From Rhodopila globiformis (GTDB taxonomy: Bacteria > Pseudomonadota > Alphaproteobacteria > Acetobacterales > Acetobacteraceae): a stretch of 41,634 nt of DNA. The stretch lies in contig NZ_NHRY01000182.1 in NCBI RefSeq assembly GCF_002937115.1, positions 56,318-97,951 of the forward strand. The letters run 5' to 3'. Position 1 is the stretch's first letter; every line of letters begins with the position of its first letter. The notes below the pieces were generated by a model. It made no database searches, had not been told where the DNA came from, and saw nothing but the letters and a program-made list of their open reading frames with translations. A program made the position numbers and the translations under genes. Shown here piece after piece: positions 15,268-24,688 of the stretch.

Positions 15268-17058
15268 TCAGCGCATTTCTTCGACTGGTTGAACGCCCAT
15301 CACTGCGAGGCCGGATCGAATAACGACAGCCGTTGCCGCCACCAAAGCCAATCGCGCCCGCGTCGCCACGGGCTGGTCGGCCTGGAGGAATCGTAGCGTC
15401 GTGTCGTCCTTCCCTCGGTTCCACAGCATATGAAAGTCGCTCGCCAAGTCATAGAGAAAAAATGCAATTCGATGCGGTTCTCTTGCGGAAGCCGCGCTTT
15501 CCACGGTGCGCGGCCACAGGGCCAGGCGGCGGATCACGGTCAGTTCCGGCTCGCTGTCCAACGTGTCCAGCGGGACGCCGGCCAGCGCCTGGTCGGTCAC
15601 CGTGTCGGCGGCGAACATCTCGGCCGCGGCGCGCAGGACCGAGCGGCAGCGGGCGTGGGCGTACTGGACGTAGAACACCGGGTTGTCGCGGGTGGTCGCC
15701 AGCACGACGTCGAGGTCGAACTCCATCTGCGCGTCGGCCTTGCGGGTCAGCATGGTGAAGCGGACGGCGTCCTTGCCGACTTCATCCAGCAGGTCGCGCA
15801 GGGTGACATAGCTGCCGGCGCGTTTGGACATGCGCACCGGTTCGCCGCCCTTGACGATGTGCACGATCTGGCAGAGCACGGCGTCGAACCGGACGGCATC
15901 CTGCGACAGCGCGCGGACGGCGGCCCGCATGCGCGCCACGTAGCCGCCGTGATCGGCCCCGAGGACGTCGATCAGGGCGTCGTAGCCGCGCGCGATCTTG
16001 TCGGCGTGATAGGCGATGTCGTTGGCGAAATACGTGTTGCTGCCGTCGGACTTGCGCAGCGGCCGATCGACGTCGTCGCCGAAGCCGGTGGAGCGGAACA
16101 GGGTCTGCGGGCGGGGTTCCCAGTCCTCGGGCGCCTTGCCCTTGGGCGGGTCGAGGATGCCTTCGTAGATCAGGCCGTCGGCGTGGAGCTTTTCGATCAC
16201 CGCGTCGGCGGCGCCGGTGGCGACGAGGTTGCGCTCGGAACTGAACACGTCCTGCCGCACGCCGAGCAGGCGGAGGTCCTCGCGGATCTCGGCCATCATG
16301 GCGTCGATGGTGAAGTCGCGCACGGTGTCGAGCCATAGCTCGGGCGAGGCGATGCCGAGGTCGGGGGTGGCGAAGGAGGCCTGATACTTGTGCGCCAGCG
16401 CCTTGCCGACGTCGATCAGGTACTCGCCGCGGTATTGCAGGCCGCCGGGGACTTCGTCGGAAAACTCGGCCTCGGTCATCGGCGAGCCGATGGCCTGGAG
16501 GTAGCGCCAGTAGGCGGCCCAGGCGAGGGCGGTGACCTGGGCGCCGGCGTCGTTGATGTAGTACTCCTTGGTGACTGCGTAGCCGGCCTTGGCGAGCAGG
16601 TTGGCCAGGGCGTCGCCGACGACGGCGCCGCGGCAGTGGCCGATATGCATCGGGCCGGTGGGGTTGGCGGAGACGTACTCGATGTTGATCTTCGTGCCGG
16701 CGCCTGTGGTCCCGTCGCCATAGGACTCGCCGGCCGTCAGGATCGCCGGCAACAGGGCACGGAAGGCGTCGGGCTTCAGGCGGAGGTTGACGAAGCCGGG
16801 GCCGGCGGCTTCGGCGGCGGCGATCCCGGGGGCGGCTTTCAGGTGCTGGACCAGGGCGGCGGCAATCTTCGCCGGCGGCTGGCGGGCGGCCTTGGCCGAG
16901 ACCATGGCGGCGTTGGTGGCCATGTCGCCGTGGGCGGGGTCCTTGGCCGGGCTGATTTCGACCCGCGCGGCGACCTGCGGCGGAAGGTCGGGGATGGTGG
17001 CGGCCAGGGCGTCGAGGACGGTCTGGCGCAGGTGGGCGTAGAGGTCGGTGGGGTTCAT
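15268..17058 (-). CDS. argS: Arginyl-tRNA synthetase
   Basis: 596 residues from the ATG at 17058, the normal length; the upstream in-frame extension lies in repeat sequence and is not conserved-looking. The N-terminal additional domain is followed by the class I signature NPTGPMHIGHCRG (the HIGH motif). The second motif is MSKRAG in place of KMSKS, as is common in this enzyme. The C-terminal anticodon-binding domain contains VQYAHARCRSVLR and ends with the conserved GVQPVEEM. It is the first gene of the minus-strand operon argS - SPOR - nagZ - M50 - scpA - scpB, with a 49-base gap to the SPOR gene. Confidence 0.97.
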   Translation of the reverse strand: MNPTDLYAHLRQTVLDALAATIPDLPPQVAARVEISPAKDPAHGDMATNAAMVSAKAARQPPAKIAAALVQHLKAAPGIAAAEAAGPGFVNLRLKPDAFRALLPAILTAGESYGDGTTGAGTKINIEYVSANPTGPMHIGHCRGAVVGDALANLLAKAGYAVTKEYYINDAGAQVTALAWAAYWRYLQAIGSPMTEAEFSDEVPGGLQYRGEYLIDVGKALAHKYQASFATPDLGIASPELWLDTVRDFTIDAMMAEIREDLRLLGVRQDVFSSERNLVATGAADAVIEKLHADGLIYEGILDPPKGKAPEDWEPRPQTLFRSTGFGDDVDRPLRKSDGSNTYFANDIAYHADKIARGYDALIDVLGADHGGYVARMRAAVRALSQDAVRFDAVLCQIVHIVKGGEPVRMSKRAGSYVTLRDLLDEVGKDAVRFTMLTRKADAQMEFDLDVVLATTRDNPVFYVQYAHARCRSVLRAAAEMFAADTVTDQALAGVPLDTLDSEPELTVIRRLALWPRTVESAASAREPHRIAFFLYDLASDFHMLWNRGKDDTTLRFLQADQPVATRARLALVAATAVVIRSGLAVMGVQPVEEMR

Positions 17059-17432
17059 GGCGCGGGTGTTAGCGCGGAACGGGGGCGTGGGTCGATGGCG
17101 AGTTACCCCGCTCGGGAATCCGCCGGCGTCCGGTACAGCAGACCACAGGTCGGTTGGGACGCACCGGCCGCCGTTCCCGTCATGGCCGGGCATGCCGCAT
17201 AGACGCTAACTTAAGCGGCCAGTGGCACCACCGTTGCTACAACGTCATGGTGGCGCAGGCCCACCATCCACGCCTCTGCCGGGATCAGCACCGCAAGGCG
17301 TGGATGCCGGGCCTTCGCCCGGCATGACGGTTGGGGATGGTCGCTGTTTGGCCGTCTCATTAATAAGTCAGCGCCGATGGGGACATGCCGGGCCATGACG
17401 ATCTGGACCCCGGCGGTCGCCATCACGGCCAA
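17059..17432. other. Intergenic spacer upstream of argS, filled with palindromic repeats
   Basis: 374 bases between argS and the receiver gene. The argS promoter must lie near 17059-17130. The rest is repeats: a CAGGTCGGTTGGGAC-type arm at 17134-17160, and a palindromic element at 17198-17379 that appears inserted into the loop of a GTCATGGCCGGGCATG palindrome. Confidence 0.6.
17198..17379. repeat. Palindromic repeat element, copy 2
   Basis: The ends CATAGACGCTAACTTAA (17198-) and TTAATAAGTCAGCGCCGATG (ending 17379) are imperfect inverted repeats related to the CATTGGCGTTA ends of the other copies. Inside are CATCCACGCCT/AGGCGTGGATG (17265-17275, 17296-17306) and the tight hairpin ATGCCGGGC-CTTC-GCCCGGCAT (17304-17325). 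Confidence 0.6.
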
Positions 17433-17828
17433 TCAGCCTCCCACCCGCGCGCGGCGCTCCCTGAAGCTTTCGACGACGTCGCTGATTGTATCATTGGAAA
17501 ACGGCTTGGCCAGGGCCGGTATGGCGGCATAGCGGGGATCGATTCCATGCTGCGCGTTGCCGGTTATGAACACGAACGGCACGCCGCGCGCTGCCAGCAC
17601 GTCGGCCACGGGATACACCAGTTCGCCGCGCAGGTTGATATCCAGCAGCGCACCGTCAAGCGTTCCGCCGCCATTCTCGACCAGCGCCAGCGACTGAGCG
17701 ACCGTGCTGGCAGGCCCCACGACGGTGCAGTCGAGATCAAGCAGCAGATCCTCCAGCAGCATCGCGATCAGGGTTTCGTCGTCGACGACAAGAATGGCCA
17801 GCCTGTCATCCGGCGGCGTTGCATTCAT
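17433..17828 (-). CDS. Single-domain response regulator receiver
   Basis: 131 residues from the ATG at 17828, which has a perfect AGGAGG five bases upstream. It is a stand-alone receiver domain: an acidic pocket in LVVDDETLIA, the phospho-acceptor aspartate in LDGALLDINLRGE, FITGNA for the conserved Thr position, and the PFS motif with its lysine in ALAKPF. There is no output domain, so it acts by protein contact, like the CheY-type and FixJ-like small receivers paired with HWE kinases. Its start overlaps the stop of the sensor kinase by 4 bases, which makes that kinase its cognate partner with high likelihood. Confidence 0.9.
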   Translation of the reverse strand: MNATPPDDRLAILVVDDETLIAMLLEDLLLDLDCTVVGPASTVAQSLALVENGGGTLDGALLDINLRGELVYPVADVLAARGVPFVFITGNAQHGIDPRYAAIPALAKPFSNDTISDVVESFRERRARVGG

Positions 17829-19618
17829 GGCTGCCTCCTGATCCTTGGAGAAAGCGGAATCCGGAACCGGCATTGTGCACCCGCCGGATCGAAATGCATT
17901 TGCGTTTCGCCACCAAGCTCATGCGCAATGGCCCGTTCGAGCAGCCGCGATCCGAAGCCGCGCCGGGACGGAGTCACGACAACCGGGCCGCCATGCTCGC
18001 GCCAATGAATGGCCAGTTCCCCCGGTTCGCCGTCGGGCTGCACCTGCCAGCGGATCGCAATCGTGCCGTTGACGCCGGACAGCGCGCCGTACTTGGCGGC
18101 GTTCGTCGTCAGCTCATGGAACGCGAGGCTCAGCGTCACCGCCTCGTTTGGCGCGAGCCAGATGGCCGGGCCATCCATTGTCCAGCGCTCGGCCACGTCA
18201 GACACGGCGTAGGGCTGCAGGCCGATGCGGATGACGTCGGCAAGCCAGGCCCCTTCCCATTCCGAGCGGGTCAGCAGGTCATGGGCCGCGCCGAGTGCCG
18301 CCAGGCGTCCGGCGAATGTGTCGTAGAACTGTTCCGGCGCGGTGGAACGGCGCGTCTGGGCGGCAATGGACTGCACCACCGAAAGCGTGTTCTTGACCCG
18401 ATGCACAAGCTCGCTCAGCAGCAGCGACTGATGCTCGTCCGCCCGCTTGCGCTCGGTGATGTCGCGCAGGATCACGGTGAACAGTTTCCGCCCGTCCACG
18501 CTGGCCTGCGAGATCGACGCCTCGATCGGGAACTCCTTGCCGCTGCGCCTGACTCCGTACAGGGTGCCGAGCTTTCCCATCGCCCGGCTGGTGACGCCGG
18601 TTTCCGCGAAGCCGCGGACATGGCCGGCATGCGCCTCGCGGAAGCGCGGTGGAATGAACTGGCCGAGCGGACCGCCAAGCGCCTGCTTTGCCGGACAGCC
18701 GAACATCGCCTCGGCGGCCGCGTTGAACAGCACGATGCGCTGGTCCTCATCGACGGTGATGATCGCATCCATGGCGGAGTCGACGACGCCGGCCAGGCGC
18801 GACCGGCTTTCCGCCATCTCCCGCGTCGCCTGTTTCCGCTCGCTGATGTCGCGCAGGATGTTGGCATAACCGGTCAGTCGGCCGCTCTCGTCGTAAAGCG
18901 GCGTGATCGAGACGTCGGCCCAGAAGCGCGAGCCATCCTTGCGCACACGCTCGGCTTCCTCATGAAAACCGCCCTCGGCCGCGGCAAGCCTCAGCACCTC
19001 CAGGGGGCGGCCGGCCTGCGCGACTTCTTGAGGAAACAGCAGAGAGAAATCATGCCCGACGGCTTCCTCCGCGGTCCAGCCCTTGATCCGCTGCGCACTG
19101 GCGTTCCAGGTCGCGACGCGGCCCTGCGGATCGAGCATGAAGATCGCATAGTCCTTCACGCTCGTGATCACCAGGCGATAACGGTCCTCGCTGTCGCGCA
19201 GCGCCCGCTGGATCAGCCTGTGTTCCCGTTCCTTGATCCGTTGCAGGGCGCCGGCCATGGCGCAGATCAACAGGCCCATGACGACGAACACGACCAGTGC
19301 GATAGCGTCCGACGGGCGCTCGATCGCGAAACCGCCTCTTGGCTCGAGCAGGCATATCGCCTCGAAGGCGGCTGAAAGCACCGTGATGAAAACGCCAGGG
19401 CCGGCGCCGCAAACGACTGCGGCGATTATGGTGGCGGGGTAGAACGTCAGATAGGGCGGTATGGCGCCGTAGCGAGCCTCGAGAAACAGTCGCAACGCGG
19501 CGGCGAGAACGAAGATGGTTACAGCAACACCGTAACGAAAAGACCAGTGACGTTTCCAGACATGCTGCATTGTCGTTGCCGACGCCACGCTCCGCGTTTG
19601 CCGACGTAAGGTGATCAT
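17825..19618 (-). CDS. Membrane PAS-PAS HWE-family sensor histidine kinase
   Basis: 597 residues. The N-terminal ~135 residues hold four hydrophobic helices resembling the DUF4118 sensor module. PAS domain 1 spans about 145-265 (YRLVITSVKDYAIFMLDPQG ... GYANILRDISERK) and PAS domain 2 about 270-395 (DAIITVDEDQRIVLFN ... ILRDITERK). The kinase core is of the HWE type: the phosphorylated histidine in ELVHRVKNTLSVVQSIAAQT, the N-box HELTTNAAKYGALS, the WRE triplet in HWREHGGP, and RRGFGSRLLER. A cofactor cannot be deduced; the PAS domains lack the LOV cysteine motif. The ATG at 19570 is an alternative start. It is cotranscribed with the receiver. Confidence 0.9.
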   Translation of the reverse strand: MITLRRQTRSVASATTMQHVWKRHWSFRYGVAVTIFVLAAALRLFLEARYGAIPPYLTFYPATIIAAVVCGAGPGVFITVLSAAFEAICLLEPRGGFAIERPSDAIALVVFVVMGLLICAMAGALQRIKEREHRLIQRALRDSEDRYRLVITSVKDYAIFMLDPQGRVATWNASAQRIKGWTAEEAVGHDFSLLFPQEVAQAGRPLEVLRLAAAEGGFHEEAERVRKDGSRFWADVSITPLYDESGRLTGYANILRDISERKQATREMAESRSRLAGVVDSAMDAIITVDEDQRIVLFNAAAEAMFGCPAKQALGGPLGQFIPPRFREAHAGHVRGFAETGVTSRAMGKLGTLYGVRRSGKEFPIEASISQASVDGRKLFTVILRDITERKRADEHQSLLLSELVHRVKNTLSVVQSIAAQTRRSTAPEQFYDTFAGRLAALGAAHDLLTRSEWEGAWLADVIRIGLQPYAVSDVAERWTMDGPAIWLAPNEAVTLSLAFHELTTNAAKYGALSGVNGTIAIRWQVQPDGEPGELAIHWREHGGPVVVTPSRRGFGSRLLERAIAHELGGETQMHFDPAGAQCRFRIPLSPRIRRQP

Positions 19619-19857
19619 CTTAAGTAGGTGGCGGCAGGGCTACCACAACTATTCAACGTCAATGTGCAGATCGCAATCCAATAGGTTGTTCGACATTAGA
19701 CAATGCAACCTGTTACCTTGTTTTCATGTGTCCGGGACCGTGCCTGCCAATAGCCTGTCGGTACGCCCTGAGCAATATCATTCCGCAACAAAACGCAGTG
19801 TCCGCTGCTCCCGGGACCACCATGCCGGCGCCAGGCGCCGGGTGATGGACCCCACTC

Positions 19858-20877
19858 TCACCCCAGCCAGTCGGGCACCGGCAATCCCTTGCCGCGAAGG
19901 AATTCGGGGTTGAACAGTTTCGACTGGTACCGGGACCCGCCGTCGCACAAGATGGTCACCACCGTATGGCCCGGCCCCAGGGTCCGCGCCACCCGGACCG
20001 CGGCGGCGATGTTGATGCCGCTGGAGGTGCCGACGGACAGACCCTCATGGATCAGGACTTCATAGATCCACGTCAGCGCTTCCGCGTCCGGAATGCGTTC
20101 GGCGTCGTCGATCGCCGCGTCCTTCAGGTTCTCCGGCACGCGCGACTGTCCGATACCTTCGGTGATGGACGACCCCTCGACGGTCAGGTCGTTGCTCTTG
20201 ACCCAGCCATGCAGCCCGCTGCCGTGCGGGTCCGCCAGTACGATGCGCACATCCGGCTTGCGCTCCTTCAGCGCCAGCGAGACCCCGGCCAGCGTGCCGC
20301 CGGTGCCGCAGGCGCAGGTGAAGGCATCGACCTGGCCGCCGGTCTGGTCCCAGATCTCCGGCCCGGTGGTTATCCGGTGCCCTTCGCGGTTCGCCAGGTT
20401 GTCGAACTGGTTGGCCCAGATGGCGTTGCCGGTGTCGATCGCCATCTGCTCGGCCAGGCGGCGGGAGACATGCACATAATTCTCCGGGTCCCGGAACGGC
20501 TTCGCCGGCACCAGCCGCAAGTCGGCGCCGATCATGCGCAGGGTGTCGATCTTCTCCTGCGACTGGGTTTCGGGCATGACGATGACGCAGCGGTAGCCGC
20601 GGGCATTGCCCACCAGGGTCAGGCCGATGCCGGTGTTGCCGGCGGTGCCCTCGACGATCGTGCCGCCGGCCTTCAGCGTGCCGCGCTCCTCGGCGTCGCG
20701 TATGATCGCCAAAGCGGCGCGGTCCTTGACGGAGCCGCCGGGGTTCATGAACTCGGCCTTGCCCAGGATGGTGCAGCCGGTTGCCTCGGACGCCCGTCGC
20801 AGGCGGATCAGCGGCGTGTTGCCGATGGCCTCGGCCAGGTCTTCCTGCCAGGTGGTGCCGTGATATAGGGCAGTCAT
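19858..20877 (-). CDS. cysK: Cysteine synthase A (O-acetylserine sulfhydrylase)
   Basis: 339 residues from the ATG at 20877, preceded by GAGAGG. This PLP enzyme makes cysteine from O-acetylserine and sulfide. The PLP lysine is K51 in NPGGSVKDRAAL, the phosphate-binding glycine loop is CGTGGTLAG, and the substrate loop EGTAGNTGIGL and GTSSGIN are present. The C-terminal CDGGSRYQSKLFN is typical of the longer CysK variants of alphaproteobacteria. The upstream in-frame extension to 21378 is antisense to the divergent rhodanese gene and is not real. The divergent neighbour 33 bases away also handles sulfur. Confidence 0.93.
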   Translation of the reverse strand: MTALYHGTTWQEDLAEAIGNTPLIRLRRASEATGCTILGKAEFMNPGGSVKDRAALAIIRDAEERGTLKAGGTIVEGTAGNTGIGLTLVGNARGYRCVIVMPETQSQEKIDTLRMIGADLRLVPAKPFRDPENYVHVSRRLAEQMAIDTGNAIWANQFDNLANREGHRITTGPEIWDQTGGQVDAFTCACGTGGTLAGVSLALKERKPDVRIVLADPHGSGLHGWVKSNDLTVEGSSITEGIGQSRVPENLKDAAIDDAERIPDAEALTWIYEVLIHEGLSVGTSSGINIAAAVRVARTLGPGHTVVTILCDGGSRYQSKLFNPEFLRGKGLPVPDWLG

Positions 20878-20910
20878 TTGGACCTCTCTTTCCCCAGCGG
20901 AGCCGTCAGT

Positions 20911-21321
20911 ATGGTTGAGAATGTCGTGCCGAAACAGACCTGGGATGCCCTGGCCGGCAATCCAGAGGCGCAGCTGGTCGATGTGCGCACGGAAGCGGAA
21001 TGGGCGTTCGTCGGCGTGCCCGACCTGAGCCAGGCCGGAAAGAAAACCGTGCTGATCCCGTGGCAGACCTATCCGGGCATGCGGCGGAACGACGCCTTCA
21101 CCGAGCAACTGGCGGATGCCGGCCTGACGCCGGACCACCACCTCTATTTCATCTGCCGCAGCGGCGCGCGCAGCATGGCGGCGGCCGAGGCGGCGAAGGC
21201 GGCGGGATTCCCCAACGTCTATAACGTCGCCGACGGGTTCGAGGGTCCGTCCGACCGCCAGGGCCATCGCGGCGTCACCGCCGGATGGAAGGCCGACGGG
21301 CTGCCGTGGCGGCAGCCGTAG
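20911..21321 (+). CDS. Rhodanese-domain sulfurtransferase
   Basis: 136 residues, a single rhodanese domain. I chose the ATG at 20911, with GGAG eight bases upstream. LVDVRTEAEW opens the domain and the active-site loop is C82 in FICRSGARS, followed by the helix MAAAEAAKAAGF and NVADGFEG. It would carry a persulfide on Cys82 and pass it to an acceptor such as cyanide or a thiol. It is divergent from cysK, so the two probably share a control region and work in sulfur assimilation or sulfide detoxification. Confidence 0.9.
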   Translation: MVENVVPKQTWDALAGNPEAQLVDVRTEAEWAFVGVPDLSQAGKKTVLIPWQTYPGMRRNDAFTEQLADAGLTPDHHLYFICRSGARSMAAAEAAKAAGFPNVYNVADGFEGPSDRQGHRGVTAGWKADGLPWRQP

Positions 21322-21389
21322 AGCTGGATCAGCCTGGCCGGATCGCCAGGCGAGCCCCCGGCGGATGCCGTCGTCCACCAGGACCGATC

Positions 21390-21422
21390 GAGAGCGTTCC
21401 CGGCCACGGCGGGACCGCTCTC
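21390..21422. terminator. Hairpin between convergent genes
   Basis: GAGAGCGTTCCCG (21390-21402) pairs with CGGGACCGCTCTC (21410-21422) at 12 of 13 positions around a 7-base loop. It sits between the convergent rhodanese and DUF2272 genes and could serve both strands, though no U-tract follows. Confidence 0.5.
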
Positions 21423-21432
21423 GCGCCGCGGG

Positions 21433-22320
21433 TTACCGCCGTGCCTGATCAGCGGCCGCGACGTGGGCCGGGCCCTCCTCATCGACCAGCAGCCGCAGCA
21501 CCGTCATCCACGGGAACCGGGTATCCAGCACGACGCCCTCGGGCGCCGCGAGCTTGCCGTCCGCCGTCACCGGCACGTAATTCATCGTCACCGAATCCTG
21601 CACGTTGCCGCCGATGACCGCGATCCGGCCGGGCACCGAGGTATCGACAACGATATCGCAGTGCGAGGTGAACAGCCCGGGCGTCGGCAGGTCCTCGTAG
21701 CGCAGCCCCCGGGCGGCGCCGCGGCCGAAGCAGACGAGGTCGCCCGGGCGCGGCGCGTAGTCCTGCACCCGTTCGGCTGCCACCAGCCAGCCGGTCGCCT
21801 GGCCGAGCGTCATCTTTTTCGCCGCGTTGATGTAGTCGGCATGATCGGCGGAATACGGAAAGCGCCGCCCGGCGCCGGCGATGCGCATGACGTAGGAAAC
21901 GAACGCGGCGGACCAGGCGTAGTCGCCATCCATATCCGGCGGGAACACCACGCCATGCCCGTCATGCTTGCCGGTCCAGTCGCTTTCCGCCGAGCCCGCG
22001 TTGAGGCCGAGCCACCAATATTCGCCGACGCGCTGCCACAGGCCCTGCTCGCGTTCCGGCTTGATGGTGCGATCGGCTTCCGCCTCGGGGTCCGCCATGG
22101 TCCGGCCGAACAGGCGCCATTCCCGCAGCGCGATGGCGACGACGGCCTGACGGGAAAACGGCTGGAACGGAACCTTGGCGAAAGGCGGCACATGAGCGTC
22201 GGGCATTGGCTTCCCCATGCAGGCGGTCAGCAGGAACAGAATTGGGAGTAGTGCCAGGCGAGCCGCGCGGCGGATGCCTGGCCACGGCAGGCGGTTGGTG
22301 GCGCGATGTTCGGGGTTCAT
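21433..22320 (-). CDS. DUF2272-domain lipoprotein
   Basis: 295 residues. A lipobox (FLLTAC, cysteine at about residue 34) after a basic, hydrophobic leader marks it as a lipoprotein. The body matches the DUF2272 family: REWRLFGRTM, RVGEYWWLGL, AWSAAFVSYVMRIAGAG and PRPGDLVCFGRG, with SHCDIVVDT and VIGGNVQDSVTM. The motif order (Cys/Ser region, then SHCD, then GGN) resembles CHAP/NlpC-type cysteine peptidases, so a role in cell-wall remodelling is possible but not shown. It is convergent with the rhodanese gene. Confidence 0.85.
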   Translation of the reverse strand: MNPEHRATNRLPWPGIRRAARLALLPILFLLTACMGKPMPDAHVPPFAKVPFQPFSRQAVVAIALREWRLFGRTMADPEAEADRTIKPEREQGLWQRVGEYWWLGLNAGSAESDWTGKHDGHGVVFPPDMDGDYAWSAAFVSYVMRIAGAGRRFPYSADHADYINAAKKMTLGQATGWLVAAERVQDYAPRPGDLVCFGRGAARGLRYEDLPTPGLFTSHCDIVVDTSVPGRIAVIGGNVQDSVTMNYVPVTADGKLAAPEGVVLDTRFPWMTVLRLLVDEEGPAHVAAADQARR

Positions 22321-23284
22321 GGGCCTGGCAGGTTGATCGGCGGGATCCTGTTACGCCTGCTCGGAACGCAATGCCATGCTCGTGATCGCACGCAGGGCAT
22401 TCGCGCTTCAGAACAGAGGCAATACCAACGACCCTGCTGCCGCGCCGCCGGCAGCGGCGAGCGGATCACCGCGAACTCCATCGCCCGCTCCATGGAGCGG
22501 AAGCCACCGAAAATCGTCTGGCGCAATTTCATCATCCGCCCGTCGCGACGGCACACGCGGGTCGGCGTTGGTTTGCCGCAGGCTGAGCCGCAAGAGCAGG
22601 TTGCGACCAACCCGGCCGCCGATGCGGAAGCCGGTTTCATCAGCAATTCTAAAGCGGACCGCAGGCCGGTTGGGACGCACAGGCGGCCTGTCTTCATCGT
22701 CATGGCCCGGCTCGTCCCCATTGGCGCTAACCTAAATGGGGAACAGGGCATGGTCGTCGCCTTATCGTCATGGCCGGGCGTGTCCCGGCCATCTACCCCC
22801 CCGCCGTCGAAGCGCAGATGGCCGGGACACGCCCGACCATGACGGTGAGGTAACGGACCTGGCCCTGTCTCTCTGAAGTCAGCGCCCATGCAGCTTGTCC
22901 CTACCGGATGCACAGATCCCGGAAACGATCCGCGGCAGCCGTGGCTCACACTGTCATGGCCGGTGCTGATTTCACCGGCAGCAATCAGGCTGACACGGGG
23001 TTCGCACCGAGTTTCACGGAGGACGTGGATATCGCGCTTCGCGCGAAGCGCATGAAGTCATCGGACGCGGCCACAGAGGCGGCCACAGGGGTGACCATGT
23101 TGCGGGCGTCCCGGAAGACTCTGCGGAGCTCCGTGCAAACCCCGTGGAACTCCGTGTTCGCTTGATTGCGGAGGCAAATCCGCCCCGCCCTATCCGGGTC
23201 CGCACCACACCCCACGCCCGATGCGCGGCTCACGCCGCGTCGCCCTGTCTCAACCGACCTGAGGTCTGCTGTAGATCCCGTTGT
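22321..23284. other. Repeat-rich spacer between the DUF2272 gene and lpdA
   Basis: About 960 bases without a credible gene. A CAGGCCGGTTGGGAC arm near 22663-22677 and its inverted partner TGTCTCAACCGACCTGAGG (from 23246) frame about 600 bases that include the palindromic element at 22719-22893. The 23000-23160 part is moderately GC-rich with no recognisable content. lpdA ends here and no strong terminator is seen. Confidence 0.55.
22719..22893. repeat. Palindromic repeat element, copy 3
   Basis: The left end CATTGGCGCTAACCT and right end AAGTCAGCGCCCATG are imperfect inverted repeats of the same family as the other copies. The inner arms 22761-22794 and 22816-22850 contain GTCATGGCCGGGCGTGTCC and its near-complement. 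It is apparently inserted next to a half-palindrome (GTCATGGCCCGGCTCGTCC, 22700-22718). Confidence 0.6.
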
Positions 23285-24676
23285 TCAAATATGGAGAGCG
23301 CGGCCTTCAACTGCCAGAGCAGCTTCCTTTACCGCTTCGCTCAAGGTCGGGTGGGCGTGGCAAATTCGCGCCACGTCCTCCGCGGACGCACCGAATTCGA
23401 TTGCCGTTGTCAGTTCGGCAATGAGCGTGCCTGCATCCGGCCCGATCACGTGCGCCCCAAGCAGACGGTCTGTCGTCTTATCCGCCAGGATCTTCACAAA
23501 CCCGTCTATGTCGCCCATCGCCCGGGCACGTCCGTTCGCCGAAAACGGAAACTTGCCGACAGTATAGGCAATGCCACCGGCCTTCAGCTCTTCTTCGGTC
23601 TGACCTACCGAGGCAACCTCCGGCCATGTATAGACAACGCCCGGGATCGCATTGTAGTTCACATGTCCCGTCTGGCCAGCAAGGATTTCAGCGACCGCAA
23701 CACCCTCATCCTCGCCTTTGTGCGCCAGCATCGGGCCTGCGATCACATCGCCAATGGCATAGATGCCCGGAACATTCGTTTCATAGTGCGCATCGACCTT
23801 GACTCGCCCACGGTCGTCCAGCGCGACGCCGACATCCTCCAGGCCAAGGCCGCTGGTATAGGGACGCCGGCCGATGGAGACCAGCACGATATCGGCGGAG
23901 ATCGTTTCCTCTGCACCGCCTGCCGCCGGTTCCACCACCAGTCTGACGCCATTTTCCGCTACACTGGCGCTGGTGACTTTCATGCCCAGCCTGAACCTGA
24001 GTCCCTGCTTCTGCAGGATGCGCTGAAATGCTCCGGCAATCTCATTGTCCATGCCCGGTACGATACGATCAAGGAACTCCACGACCGTGACGTCCGCGCC
24101 TAGGCGGCGCCAGACACTGCCCAGTTCCAGTCCGATGACGCCACCGCCGATCACCACGAGGTGGCCGGGCACCTTGTCCAGCTCCAACGCGCCGGTCGAC
24201 GTAACGATCTGCTTCTCGTCCACGACGACACCAGGCAGGGGCACGCTTTCACTGCCGGTGGCTATGACAATACTTTTTGCCGCGTAAGCCTTGCCATCGA
24301 CATCCACGGTGCCGGGAGCAGTAATGCGCCCGGTACCTTTCAACCAGGCAACTTTGTTCTTGCGGAACAGGAATTCGACGCCTTTGGTGTTGGCGGCTAC
24401 AACCTCGGACTTGCGCGCCTGCATGCGGGCAAGATCTAGCTCCAGGCCATCGATGAGCACACCATGGTCCTTGAGCGCATGTTTGGCTTTTTCGAACTCT
24501 TCCGAGGACTGCAGCAGGGCCTTGGACGGGATGCAGCCGATATTCAGGCAGGTGCCACCCAACGTCCCGCGCTTCTCGACGCAGGCGACTTTCAGGCCAA
24601 GCTGTGCGGCCCGGATCGCGCAGACATAACCGCCAGGGCCGGAGCCAACAACAATGACGTCAAAGGAATCACTCAT
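23285..24676 (-). CDS. lpdA: Dihydrolipoyl dehydrogenase (E3)
   Basis: 463 residues. This FAD enzyme reoxidises dihydrolipoamide on E2 with NAD+. The FAD-binding [17 protein letters not shown] begins at residue 11, and the redox disulfide is C43/C48 in [16 protein letters not shown]. The NAD-binding [17 protein letters not shown] lies near 180, and the C-terminal dimer motif HAHPTLSEA supplies the catalytic histidine to the other subunit. It follows odhB by 12 bases and is the third gene of the 2-oxoglutarate dehydrogenase operon. Confidence 0.97.
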   Translation of the reverse strand: MSDSFDVIVVGSGPGGYVCAIRAAQLGLKVACVEKRGTLGGTCLNIGCIPSKALLQSSEEFEKAKHALKDHGVLIDGLELDLARMQARKSEVVAANTKGVEFLFRKNKVAWLKGTGRITAPGTVDVDGKAYAAKSIVIATGSESVPLPGVVVDEKQIVTSTGALELDKVPGHLVVIGGGVIGLELGSVWRRLGADVTVVEFLDRIVPGMDNEIAGAFQRILQKQGLRFRLGMKVTSASVAENGVRLVVEPAAGGAEETISADIVLVSIGRRPYTSGLGLEDVGVALDDRGRVKVDAHYETNVPGIYAIGDVIAGPMLAHKGEDEGVAVAEILAGQTGHVNYNAIPGVVYTWPEVASVGQTEEELKAGGIAYTVGKFPFSANGRARAMGDIDGFVKILADKTTDRLLGAHVIGPDAGTLIAELTTAIEFGASAEDVARICHAHPTLSEAVKEAALAVEGRALHI

Positions 24677-24688
24677 TGCCGTCGGCTC

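Noticed and set aside
16500-17058. Loss of the KMSKS motif in ArgS (MSKR instead) as a sign of inactivity
   Set aside because: Arginyl-tRNA synthetases commonly have a degenerate second motif, and all other features are intact.
17819-19375. Plus-strand open frame of 518 codons
   Set aside because: Antisense to the HWE histidine kinase, with no protein family features.
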